A stretch of DNA of 64,000 bases from Phanerodontia chrysosporium (Eukaryota > Basidiomycota > Agaricomycetes > Polyporales > Phanerochaetaceae): NCBI GenBank assembly GCA_001910725.1, contig MJGA01000025.1, forward strand, positions 186,001 to 250,000, given 5' to 3'. Of this stretch, positions 56,282-64,000 are shown piece by piece; within the stretch, counting starts at the first letter, position 1; each line of letters starts with the position of its first letter. The notes beneath the pieces were generated by a model. The model had not been told where the DNA came from. It worked only from the letters and a program-made list of their open reading frames with translations, and did not search any database. Position numbers and translations under genes: made by a program.

Positions 56282-56704
56282 ATTGGGGGGACGGGGAGTG
56301 TTGGCTCCTGAGTGAGCACGAGAGAGATCGAGCGGAGAAGGAGCGGGTTCGTGATCGGAGAGAACGGAGCCGAGCGATGTCTCGGGAGACGAGTGGTGGC
56401 TGCTGTCCGGGGGACTGTGATCGGGAGTGTTCGGGGTGGTGGCGGAGGCGCGGGCGAACTCTAGCCGTTGCGCGAAACGAGGGCGCTCAAATTGGATTTC
56501 TCGAGTGTTCGGCGGGAGTTGTGGGGCTGCTGGAGCACTTTCTCGATGTGGACAGGGTTGTTCGTCACAGAGAGCGAGTTGCCAATCTTCCCCTCGATCG
56601 ATGAGGTGGATATCGCGAGCTGTACGATCCTCGAGATTTCATGCAAAGAAGTGCGGTCGATTCGAGCAATCGGAATCCAGAGCGACACGAGATATATTTA
56701 TAAA
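56282..56704 (-). other. Gypsy-B spacer between ORF0 and gag
   Basis: 423 bp without a supported ORF on the coding strand. It is longer than the corresponding 133-bp gap in Gypsy-A. It may contain an intron or internal promoter for gag; no clear signal seen. Confidence 0.4.
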
Positions 56705-57394
56705 CTACTCAAAATATCCAGCCCGGTACACGATGTCCAATTCTCCCACGATGCGGCGGAAGTTGCGCCTTAAACCGATGAACGAAATGTCACCAATTTG
56801 AGCTAGTCCAAGCTCGTATTGATGCCACTCCTTAAACGTGGTGGTGGGGGCAAGGCGGCTGAGCTCGGCGCGGATCTGCTGGAGGCGCTCGATCAGCTGA
56901 CAGACGCTGTGCGCGTGGTCGCTGTTCACGAGGTGGAAGAGGTCGACTTCCTTGACGGCCTTGAGACGCTTGATAGTCGCGTCGAGCTTAGGCGTGAAAA
57001 TGCCGACGAGGTCGGTGGGGGAGTACTTGGGGATGTCGATGCCGACGGGCTTGCGGGCGATGGGCTCGTACGTCGGGGCGGCGCTGAGGCGCTCTGCCAA
57101 ACTGAGCTTAGGGGAGGAGGCGGCTACGGCGGCCTGGGCTTCTTGCGCCTCTCGTTGGCGTTGCTCGCGGATGCGGTTGCCTACGCGTTGTTCGGCTTCG
57201 CGAGCTTCACGAACGGCAGTCCAGTTGATGGAGGGAACGGAAGGCGGGGGCGTCGGGAGCGTGGAGACGTACTTGATGACCGCCTTGACTTTGCGGTCTG
57301 TCCACTTGACGGGGTTGCCGGCCTCGCGATGACGTTGGAGGCGGTCGAAGATGCGCTGGGGGATGTGATCCTTGAGCCGGACGTCTTTCGGCAC
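56705..57394 (-). CDS. Gypsy-B ORF0: extra 5' ORF upstream of gag
   Basis: Unknown function; 229 codons open, ending IVGELDIVYRAGYFE. There is no in-frame ATG near the start: the frame begins with GTG directly behind a splice-acceptor-like CTTTGCAG, so the first exon may be joined from the leader. Composition: basic/helical start (DHIPQRIFDRLQRHREAGN, KWTDRKVKAVIKYV), a Pro-rich linker, a charged coiled-coil stretch (EAEQRVGNRIREQRQREAQE), then KLSLAERLSAAPTYEP and a helical C-terminal half (KLDATIKRLKAVKEVDLFHL, QLIERLQQIRAELSRL). It occupies the same position as ORF0 of Gypsy-A. No zinc finger or enzyme motif recognised. Confidence 0.65.
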   Translation of the reverse strand: MPKDVRLKDHIPQRIFDRLQRHREAGNPVKWTDRKVKAVIKYVSTLPTPPPSVPSINWTAVREAREAEQRVGNRIREQRQREAQEAQAAVAASSPKLSLAERLSAAPTYEPIARKPVGIDIPKYSPTDLVGIFTPKLDATIKRLKAVKEVDLFHLVNSDHAHSVCQLIERLQQIRAELSRLAPTTTFKEWHQYELGLAQIGDISFIGLRRNFRRIVGELDIVYRAGYFE

Positions 57395-57549
57395 TGCAAA
57401 GCAAGGACCTTAGCAACGTGTACGGAGTGAGCAGACTGCTCGACTACGACGTACTCGCTTTGAACGGTGGGGATAAACTTTTTTAAACGGTATTTGTGGG
57501 GGAGCGGTAGGGGAAAAATGCCTAGGGCACCCAAAAGATCTCGACCTAA

Positions 57550-58244
57550 TGTCGCGGAGCTAGGGCTCAACGCTTCACGAGGGAGGGCAAGTGGGGAGGT
57601 CGACGACGAGGCGCGGCGGAGCGAGTCACGCAGCGACGCACAACTTATGCAGCTGTCCGTATTGACCAAGATAATATTAGCACTGTAACTACAATACAAA
57701 CATCGGGCTTACCTGTCCGTATTGACCAAGAGGTCGAGATGACGGACAGGAGCGAGGGGAGCTACCCTTATATACTACAGGTCCTTTAGGGCAGGCTATA
57801 CGATTACATAAGCTGATGGGCAGCGCTCAGCATAGCCATCGAGGCTGTGACGCGGGCTGCGCGGCGAGGCTGTGCTGGGGCTATGTCACGAGGCTGTGTC
57901 AGCTGGCAGTGTCTCGAGGCTGCGTCGGGCCGAGGTTGTGTCATCAGGCTGATCAGCTCGGCGTGTCTTGGCGAGGGGAGTCATCAGGGATGACAATGCC
58001 TCCTCGGCGATCCAGGGAACCGGTTGCAAGGCAGACCAGTGATCCGGGCAGTGTCTGAGCGCGCAGCGGGATGCGCTGGCGTCTAGGGGTGATGCGCCAT
58101 CAGGGCGCTGGCGCTGAATGGCCAGGCGCTGGGTGTGGGCGGCTAGGACTCCAGACGGCGCGAGGGCTGCTCGCCCGTTGAATTAATCGAGGAAAACAGC
58201 CAAAAATCGGCGAAAAATAGGGCAGCACCGTCACATCCGTGACA
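57550..58244 (-). repeat. Gypsy-B LTR (5' LTR in element orientation)
   Basis: 695 bp, about five differences from 49847-50540. On the minus strand it has TATA (GTATATAAGG), then CTTGGTCAATACGGACAG|GTAAGC (splice-donor-like), TGCTAATA-like branch site region, and a second CTTGGTCAATACGGACAG. Confidence 0.93.
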
Positions 58245-58857
58245 GGGCGCTTACGAGAATAAAACCGTAGGGAATTAGAAAACTGTGACACCGTCCTCTA
58301 TTGAGGAGTGTAAGGCACGGGACGACTGGTCGCAATGGCAGGCCGCCATGGACGCTGAAATGTCACAGCTCAGGGGGAGGGGAACTTGGGAGATGGGCGA
58401 CCTTCCGGACGACCAGAAGGCCATCAGCTCACGCTGGGTCTTCGCCATCAAACACCACCCCGACGGCTCGATCGACAAATACAAGGCACGTCTTGTCGCA
58501 CAAGGTTTCTCCCAGATCCCCGGGCAAGATTACCTTCAAACCTTCGCCCCCGTCGTCCACCTCGAATCCTGGCGCGCCGCATGCGCCAACGCCGCCTCCT
58601 CGCCGAACTCGGTATCCTTGGCGACACCGCTACCACCATCCTCACCGACAATCAAGCCGCCATCACTTTCGCGCACGACAGTCAATTTCACGTGCGCTCC
58701 AAGCACATCGACATTCGCCATCATTTCATTCGCGAACGCGTCAAGGACGGCGACATCGACATCACGCATTGCGCCGACATGCTCACCAAAGCACTCGCCA
58801 AGCCGACGCATTTCAAGCAGCTCGAACTCGCTCAGCTCGTCGCTCGCTGAGGGGGAG

Positions 58858-59125
58858 TGTTGTCATCCCGAGGCGCCGCCGAGGTGACCCACCTCAGACG
58901 CAGGGCGGCATGCCATAAAAGGCACCCGTCGGTAGTAATCTCCATGTTTCTTATCTCCATTCCGATCCACTTTATCTTATCTGAGTATTCCGCCTTTGTA
59001 ATAACACAAAACCCACTTTTCATTTCCTTTCTAGTAGTTACAAGAAAATGTATAAAATCCTAGCTACATCTCGCTGAATATTATCGTTCGTTCACCGCAT
59101 CTCACCCCCGCTCGATTCTTCAAGA
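58858..59125 (+). repeat. Copia-1 3' LTR
   Basis: 268 bp; preceded by the purine tract GAGGGGGAG and followed by the target duplication GCCTG. Confidence 0.93.
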
Positions 59126-59130
59126 GCCTG

Positions 59131-59822
59131 CACGCGTATGCGACTTCGGGGTAAGTGAAAGGGGGTCAGGCCTCAAGCAATCATATGCTCAGTCTACGTC
59201 TTCTCCAAAGGAACAGTTGGCGGGCACCGTTGTGGGCGCATTCACTACACACACGTGGCCAAAGTAGTACAGCGCATACGAGACTTGAAGCTTTGAAGCT
59301 TGCATTCAAGATGGCATAGGCGCCGCGTCTGACCACGTCGAGAACCAACGTATTGTATATCGAGCGAAACACTCTCCATGTTCCCGGACCTGGATCAGCG
59401 CCCTCCTATCTAACTCACGCTGGCGACCGGCGCGAGGTCGCGTGGGCTTTCGCTCCGGTCTCAAACGGAGGCTGCGATGTCGATAGCACATTGCGGCCCT
59501 CTTCGCTTGGTAAGTCTGCACGATCAAAGAGCTTCGCTGGGCTGTTGTTCTTCGCCGCATCTCCCATCCGTCTCGTTCTGAACATTGCCTACAGCGCCGA
59601 TGCTGAAACAGGGCGGATGAGCCAGCGACTTAGCAATCATCAGGCTGCACGCCATACTCGTGCCTGTGCGCTCGCGACGGGGCCGGACGTGGACTATATT
59701 GGCCTCTGTCAAAGTACAGGTGATACTGGACAGAAACGCAGTGCTTAAATGCACGAACCGGGTCGCTGCTATTGCCCAGTGCCCAGCACTTCGTCTCATC
59801 TTTCCCATAGTACCCTGCCGAG
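59131..59822. other. Promoter-side region of the hydrolase gene
   Basis: About 690 bp between Copia-1 and the hydrolase start. No gene, TATA box or repeat I can support; the Copia-1 insertion point lies 697 bp upstream of the ATG. Confidence 0.5.
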
Positions 59823-61067
59823 ATGCACGCACTGCGCATTTTGGCTGCACTCGCGCTCCTGTTGCTTTCGGTCCTCGCCGTTCCCATCACGAACACGACG
59901 CAGTACCTCGACCCTGCGCTGTACAGAAGCACTGTGACCACGAGGGGGCTGAAGTACCAGTATTACTACGCTCCCGCTGCGGACACTTCAAAGCCGACGC
60001 TGTTGCTCTGCCACGGCTACCCGTCGTTCTCCCAGGACTGGCGTCGCATCGCGCCCCAGCTCGAGGCGAAGGGCTACGGCGTGCTCGCCGTCGACATGCT
60101 CGGCTATCATGGCACCGCGCGCCCGCTGGACCCGCACCTCTATCTGCTGAGCCGCATCGCGCAGGACCTCGTCGACGTCCTCGATGCCGAGAAGCTCGAT
60201 CGGGTCGTCGCCGTAGGGCACGATTGGTGAGTGGTGCTCGGGCCGACGGGGTGTATCGTGTCTGACGCCACGCTTGATAGGGGCTCTGCTGCGGTCTCGC
60301 GGCTGTCGAACTACCACCCGGACCGCTTCCTCGCGTACGCCTTCTTCGCGGTGCAGTACTTGCCCGTCGAGCCGCCGGCGAACTTTACGGAGGTGCTCGC
60401 GGCGCAGAAGGCACAGTTTGGCTACGAGCTTTACGGTTATTGGTTCTTCTACGTCGAGAAAGACGCCAACGCTATCCTGCAGGAGCATGTGAGCATGAAG
60501 TGCTTTATGGCACGTCCTCCAAGGCTGATACCTCTCGCAGATGGACTCCTTCGTCAGCATAATCTATCCGTACCATCCCATCTATTGGGAGACACGCCTT
60601 GCACCCTTGGGCGCGCTCAAGAAGAACTTGCTTGCCAACTTCCTCGCGCCCCACCCCGCATACATCTCCGAGCCCGAAATCGAGTACTTCAAGGCGTACT
60701 ACCGCGCAAACGGCTTCGACGCGCCCGATGCCTGGTACAAGATCATGACGAGCAATCTCGCAGCGCTGGACGACGAGCGTGGGTCGTGCTATCTCCTACT
60801 ACTATCTCCGCGCGCTGACACCCCCTTGCAGGGATTCCGGCAGAGCGCCAGTTCCCGCCTGCGAGTGCGCCGGTGTTCTACGGCGGCGTGAAGCAGGACC
60901 GGATCTGCCTGTTTGAAAACGCACTGGCAGTCTTCGACGGGCCTGGTTTCGCGGGGCACAATGTCACGATCAAGGAGTATGACTCTGACCATTGGGTCAT
61001 CCTTTCGCATGCAGATGATATTGTCAGCGACCTGGATTCGTGGCTCCAGGACGCGGGGCTTGCTTGA
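59823..61067 (+). CDS. Secreted alpha/beta hydrolase, epoxide-hydrolase-like (4 exons)
   Basis: Exons 59823-60226, 60281-60488, 60541-60778 and 60832-61067; 361 aa in frame throughout. A signal peptide is evident (MHALRILAALALLLLSVLAV, cleavage after about residue 20). Alpha/beta-hydrolase marks: oxyanion HGYP in LLLCHGYPSFSQDW, VDMLGYHGTARP, nucleophile Asp in AVGHDWGSAAVSRL (GHDWGS is typical of epoxide hydrolases and haloalkane dehalogenases), a cap with FGYELYGYWFFYVEKDA and a catalytic-His candidate in DSDHWVILSHADD. The secreted location is unusual for the cytosolic epoxide hydrolases, but basidiomycete paralogues with signal peptides exist to my knowledge. Substrate unknown. The gene is squeezed between two Copia copies: the Copia-2 LTR begins 33 bp after the stop, so its transcript may end in the LTR. 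Confidence 0.87.
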
Positions 61068-61099
61068 TTGTGTTGTTTGTACATGTTCAGATAACTAAA

Positions 61100-61370
61100 T
61101 GTTGTCATCCCGAGGCGCCCGCCGCCGAGGTGACCCACCTCAGACGCAGGGCGGCATGCCATAAAAGGCACCCGTCGGTAGTAATCTCCATTTTCTTATC
61201 TTCATTACGATCCACTTTATCTTATCTGAGTCTTCCGCCTTTGTAATAACTCAAAACCCACATTTCATTTCCTTTCTGGTAGTTACAAGAAAATGTATAA
61301 AATCCTAGTTACATCTCGCCGAATGTGATCGTTCGTTCACCGCATCTCACCCCCGCTCGATTCTTCAAGA
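61100..61370 (+). repeat. Copia-2 5' LTR
   Basis: 271 bp, TGTTGTCATCC..CTTCAAGA; differs from Copia-1 LTRs by a few substitutions and a 3-bp insertion near its start (GCGCCCGCCGCCGAGG). Target duplication cannot be checked in the window. Confidence 0.92.
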
Positions 61371-61387
61371 GGTTATGAGCCCCGCGC
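61371..61387 (+). other. Copia-2 primer-binding site
   Basis: GGTTATGAGCCCCGCGC, identical to the Copia-1 site and complementary to the anticodon arm of initiator tRNA-Met. Confidence 0.7.
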
Positions 61388-61511
61388 TGTAAAGAGCGCA
61401 CACGACGATCACCACTCTCTGCAGATCCAGTGCGGATCAAACTCTCGTCCCTGTCGATCCATTGCGGATCAAATCTAGGCGCCCACATCTCGCGATTATC
61501 GCCCTGTCAGT

Positions 61512-64000
61512 ATGACATCAGACACGTCCAGTGTACGCATCGAACCTTTGAAGGGGCCCGAGAATTACTTCTCGTGGCAGGTGCAAGAACAAGACATCTT
61601 GACCGACCTCGGTTATATCGACTACGTCCTTGGCAACAAGACGCGCCATGCGACCGACGCCGCAGAGCAAGCGACATTCGACCGCGCAGACCGGAAAGCG
61701 CTTAGCGCGATCCGCCTCCGCTGCGCGCCCTCGGTAGTCACGCACATCGCGTCAAGCACTTCGTCCAAGTCAGCGTGGGACACGCTCAAGTCTATCTACG
61801 CCACGCAAGGCACTATGGCTAAGGTCACAGCGAGCAGAAAGCTCCAGAAGTACCAGATGGAGGAGGGAGCAGACATGGAAGGGGAATTAAAGAAGATGAG
61901 GCAGTTGATGGAAGAGATTACCCTTTCTGGCGGTACGATTACCGATTCAGATTTCACCTATCAAATCCTTTCTGCTCTTCCCCCTTCCTGGGACGCGTTC
62001 ATTACGTCTTGTCAGAGCATCACAACCTCGTCAGACCTCACCGGTCGAATTCTGACCGAAGAACGCCGCCGCAAGGAGCGCGACACGTCCTCCACGGCAC
62101 TCGTTGCTCGCCAGCGCCCAAAGAAGTCCAAATTCCGCAAGGGCGTCTACTGCCACGGATGCGGAAAGGAAGGTCACATCAAACCCGAATGCCGATCCGG
62201 CGGCAACCAGAAGTCTGGCTCCGGAGGCAAATCTTCGCGCGCGCACGTCGCTGTAGCCGCGGAGACCGACGGCGACTCCTACATGTTCGCCACAATAGAA
62301 GAAGTCCCCCAAGACGTGCGCGCCCTCCTGGTCAAGGGGGAAGTTTGGCTCGGCGATTCCGCCACCGAGCGCCACATTGTACGCGACCGCAACGCGTTCA
62401 GCAACTACATCGAGACCCCCAACCACACGGTCACCGGCGCAGGTGTCTGCAAGGCCTTAGGCCGCGGTGACGTGCAAGTTACCTTCAATACGAAGCAGGG
62501 GGAAGTCTCAGTCAAGCTCACCGACGTTCTACACGCGCCGGACATGGAGTTCAATCTCCTGTCCCTCGGTCGCCTCGCTAGCGCAGGCATGACCTTCGTC
62601 GGCACTGGTCCGGACTTGTTCATCAAAGACCGCGATCGTACGATCTGCCACGGTCGACGCGTCGGACATCTCTATCACATGGATATGAGACTTCGGTATC
62701 CGGCGCGATCTCGAGCGCTCGCCGTGCGCACTGCGCGCACTTGGTATGAATGGCACTGCGCTCTGGGACACATTAATCGCCAGCAGCTGCAGGAAATCCA
62801 TCGCAAAGACCTCGTAGAAGGCATGGAAGTCGACACCTCGTCGGATATCGACTTCGACTGCGACGCCTGCATCCAGGCCAAGCACTCTCGAGCGCCATTC
62901 CCCGATACCGCCGCCGATCGCGCTCTAGCCGTCGGCGATCTCGTCTTCTCAGACATCTGGGGCCCGGCGCGCATCGCCTCTCTGCAGGGCAATACGTACG
63001 TCATCACATTCACCGATGCCGCTTCGCGCTACGTCGTTATTTTCTTCATGAAATCACGCGACGCCGCCCTCGACCGCTTCAAGAAGTATGAAGCGCTCCT
63101 CGAGCGTCATCTCAACGCGAAGATCAAGACGGTTCACGTCGACAACGCGAAGGAATATACTCAAGGCCAGTTTCGCGACTACGCCGCCTCTCGCGGCATT
63201 CTCGTCCGCACCACGGCACCATATTCCCCTTCGCAGAACGGCATCGCTGAACGCCTAAACCGCACTCTCGCGGAGCGCGCGCGCGCCATGCTGATCGCGC
63301 GCGACTTACCGAAATTCCTTTGGCAGGAGGCCTGGGCATACGCCACCTATCTCAAGAACCGCACGCCTACGCGCACTCGCGATCTCACGCCCTACGAATT
63401 ATTCTGGGGCCGCCGCCCTGATATCAAGGACGCGCAAGAGTTCGGCACGCCCTGCTGGGTCCTCGTGCCCGAAAATCGTCGCTCGAAGCTCGAGCCGAAG
63501 TCCGAGCGCTACATCTTCACCGGGATTTCGGACAACAGTGCCGGCTGGAGGTACTTCGTCCCTGGCATGCGCCAGATCCTGGTTTCTCGCGATGTCATCT
63601 TCGAGCGTAAGGCTGAACCACCTCGTAGCATCCCCTTCACCCTTGAGGGGGAGAGTCCGACACCTTCTCGAGCCAAATCGCCGCCTTCAGTTACCACGAC
63701 GCCACCACCGGCATCAGCGCCTCAAGCGCCCGACTCTTCGAAGGCATCCAAGGCTGAACCGTCTGCTACGACGACCAAATCACGTTCCCCCTCAGTCGCC
63801 CTTCCTCGCTCGACATCCTCTAGCGTTCCCCCCGAGTCTACGCGCAAGTCCGAGCGCAACACGCCTCGCGTCGACTACAAACGTCTTCACCAGACCGGAA
63901 CCATCGCTCCGAAGTCGACGGATCACGACGCTAGCGCTCACGCCCACATCTGCTTCGCAGTACGCGGAGATTGGGACCACCCGTCCTCTATTGAGGAGTG
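61512..64000 (+). CDS. Copia-2 gag-pol (5' part, runs off the window)
   Basis: ATG at 61512 (MTSDTSSVRIEPLKGPENYF); no stop found to the window end, so at least 829 codons. Gag (DUF4219/UBN2-like: WDTLKSIYATQGTMAKV, LMEEITLSGGTITDSDFTYQ), canonical zinc knuckle CHGCGKEGHIKPEC, protease region (VWLGDSATERHIV; the usual D-S-G is D-S-A here and in Copia-1), GAG-pre-integrase (WHCALGHINRQQL), integrase core (DIWGPARIASLQGNTYVITF, VDNAKEYTQGQF, SPSQNGIAERLNRTLAERAR) and a Ser/Pro linker with KSERNTPRVDYKRL, the usual entrance to RT. The codon for Trp in DIWGPAR is TGA in Copia-1. Whether it is complete depends on sequence beyond 64000. Confidence 0.92.
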   Translation, partial: MTSDTSSVRIEPLKGPENYFSWQVQEQDILTDLGYIDYVLGNKTRHATDAAEQATFDRADRKALSAIRLRCAPSVVTHIASSTSSKSAWDTLKSIYATQGTMAKVTASRKLQKYQMEEGADMEGELKKMRQLMEEITLSGGTITDSDFTYQILSALPPSWDAFITSCQSITTSSDLTGRILTEERRRKERDTSSTALVARQRPKKSKFRKGVYCHGCGKEGHIKPECRSGGNQKSGSGGKSSRAHVAVAAETDGDSYMFATIEEVPQDVRALLVKGEVWLGDSATERHIVRDRNAFSNYIETPNHTVTGAGVCKALGRGDVQVTFNTKQGEVSVKLTDVLHAPDMEFNLLSLGRLASAGMTFVGTGPDLFIKDRDRTICHGRRVGHLYHMDMRLRYPARSRALAVRTARTWYEWHCALGHINRQQLQEIHRKDLVEGMEVDTSSDIDFDCDACIQAKHSRAPFPDTAADRALAVGDLVFSDIWGPARIASLQGNTYVITFTDAASRYVVIFFMKSRDAALDRFKKYEALLERHLNAKIKTVHVDNAKEYTQGQFRDYAASRGILVRTTAPYSPSQNGIAERLNRTLAERARAMLIARDLPKFLWQEAWAYATYLKNRTPTRTRDLTPYELFWGRRPDIKDAQEFGTPCWVLVPENRRSKLEPKSERYIFTGISDNSAGWRYFVPGMRQILVSRDVIFERKAEPPRSIPFTLEGESPTPSRAKSPPSVTTTPPPASAPQAPDSSKASKAEPSATTTKSRSPSVALPRSTSSSVPPESTRKSERNTPRVDYKRLHQTGTIAPKSTDHDASAHAHICFAVRGDWDHPSSIEE

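Larger units (their letters stand above)
49847..58244 (-). mobile_element. Gypsy-B: Ty3/Gypsy chromovirus with ORF0 and -1 frameshift signal
   Basis: Coding strand minus. LTRs of 694/695 bp (49847-50540 and 57550-58244), about 99% identical, with target duplication GGGCG (49842-49846 and 58245-58249). Order on the minus strand: LTR, ORF0, gag, frameshift site, pol (protease, RT, RNase H, integrase, chromodomain), purine tract (TTTTAGGAGGGGGG), LTR. Interrupted by an inverted solo LTR of its own family at 54129-54824 and by one single-base frameshift in pol near 52174. It sits in the LTR of Gypsy-A. Confidence 0.94.
40635..58290 (-). mobile_element. Gypsy-A: Ty3/Gypsy chromovirus with ORF0 and dUTPase
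   Basis: Coding strand is minus. LTRs of 530 bp: 40635-41164 and 49358-49846 continued at 58250-58290 after the nested Gypsy-B. Both begin TGTCAAAG and end CTGTGACA on the plus strand, about four mismatches apart, with target duplication CCGTC (40630-40634 and 58291-58295). Internal order on the minus strand: leader, ORF0, gag, pol (protease, RT, RNase H, integrase, chromodomain, dUTPase), purine tract GAAGAGGGGG beside the left LTR. Inactivated by a solo LTR (44548-45225) and two stops in pol. Host site: the linker region of Copia-1 pol. Confidence 0.93.
37105..58850 (+). pseudogene. Copia-1 gag-pol, interrupted and deleted
   Basis: Pieces in order: 37105-38553 gag, zinc knuckle (CHGCRKKGHIKPEC), protease (WLGDSATERHIV, an altered D-S/T-G-type site) and the start of integrase (GAG-pre-integrase HCALGHINCQQ); stop TGA at 38551-38553 where Copia-2 has TGG; 38554-38771 integrase core start; insert; 39824-40634 rest of integrase (SPSQNGIAERLNRTLAE) and Ser/Pro-rich linker; Gypsy-A; 58296-58850 RT N-terminus (WVFAIKHHPDGSIDKYKARL, GQDYLQTFAPVVHLESW) and RNase H C-terminus (TILTDNQAAITFAHD, then ADMLTKALAKPTHF). 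At about 58575-58585 the RT palm with its catalytic YVDD box and most of RNase H are missing, with loss of frame. No functional polyprotein is possible. Confidence 0.9.
36696..59125 (+). mobile_element. Copia-1: Ty1/Copia LTR retrotransposon holding nested insertions
   Basis: LTRs of 268 bp at 36696-36963 and 58858-59125, only about two mismatches apart, flanked by the 5-bp duplication GCCTG (36691-36695 and 59126-59130). Removal of the nested inserts (38772-39823 and 40635-58290, each with one target copy) leaves an element of about 3.7 kb: LTR, primer-binding site, gag-pol, purine tract (GAGGGGGAG at 58849-58857), LTR. Order gag-protease-integrase-RT-RNaseH identifies Ty1/Copia. It is dead: a nonsense codon, two insertions and a deletion in RT. 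The LTR termini are TGTTG..CAAGA rather than TG..CA. Copia-2 at 61100 is a close relative. Confidence 0.93.
61100..64000 (+). mobile_element. Copia-2: Ty1/Copia element, truncated by window end
   Basis: The 5' LTR is at 61100-61370, followed by the same half-tRNA-iMet primer site and an open gag-pol frame. It is the same family as Copia-1 and much more intact, and served as the reference for locating the insertions and stop in Copia-1. The 3' half lies outside the window. Confidence 0.93.

Overview
The window reads as nuclear DNA of a filamentous basidiomycete, probably an Agaricomycete and perhaps of the Polyporales. Evidence: genes split by many GT-AG introns of about 50-60 nt, fungal Zn2Cys6 regulators, a HET-domain gene, a GMC oxidoreductase, and Ty1/Copia plus Ty3/Gypsy chromodomain retroelements. 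No bacterial features, CRISPR arrays or rRNA genes were seen, and no convincing tRNA gene.

Left part (1-29,860), mostly single-copy genes: mitochondrial aconitase (-), an unknown acidic-tailed protein (-), a Zn2Cys6 transcription factor (+), a class I/II aminotransferase (-), an MPDU1-like PQ-loop protein (-) divergent from eIF3e/INT6 (+), a GMC oxidoreductase (+), an NmrA-like protein (-), a BTB-type protein (+) and a HET-domain protein (+). GC-rich blocks without a recognisable gene lie at 1-1,628 and 6,800-8,776. Five of these genes (six places) need exactly one extra base, usually beside a short homopolymer, to stay in frame; a sixth (the BTB-type gene) also appears one base short. This points to sequence under-calls rather than biology.

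Middle part (29,861-36,690): a second Zn2Cys6 gene (-) is cut at an exon/intron junction by a 3.2 kb DNA element (30,694-33,889) with a 13-bp duplicated target. The element carries 10-bp-periodic repeats near both ends in inverted orientation and a gene with a WRKY-GCM1-type zinc domain. The broken gene also has two stops near its start and a lost zinc-binding cysteine. A small unknown two-exon gene (-) follows.

Right part (36,691-64,000): a nest of retrotransposons, resolved from 4-5 bp target duplications. Copia-1 (36,696-59,125) received a 1.05 kb LTR-like insert and Gypsy-A (40,635-58,290). Gypsy-A received a solo LTR of the Gypsy-B family and a whole Gypsy-B (49,847-58,244). Gypsy-B itself carries another solo B LTR within its protease codons. 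Copia-2 of the same family starts at 61,100 and leaves the window; a secreted epoxide-hydrolase-like gene lies between the two Copia copies.

Most interesting: (1) both Gypsy elements have an extra ORF ('ORF0') between the 5' LTR and gag; (2) Gypsy-A pol ends in a complete dUTPase after the chromodomain; (3) Gypsy-B has a textbook -1 frameshift signal at the gag stop (GGGTTTT, 6-nt spacer, stem); (4) the Gypsy-B LTR contains a possible leader intron bounded by an 18-bp direct repeat; (5) the Copia family appears primed by a half-tRNA-iMet site; (6) a transcription factor gene is split by a WRKY-GCM1-type element.
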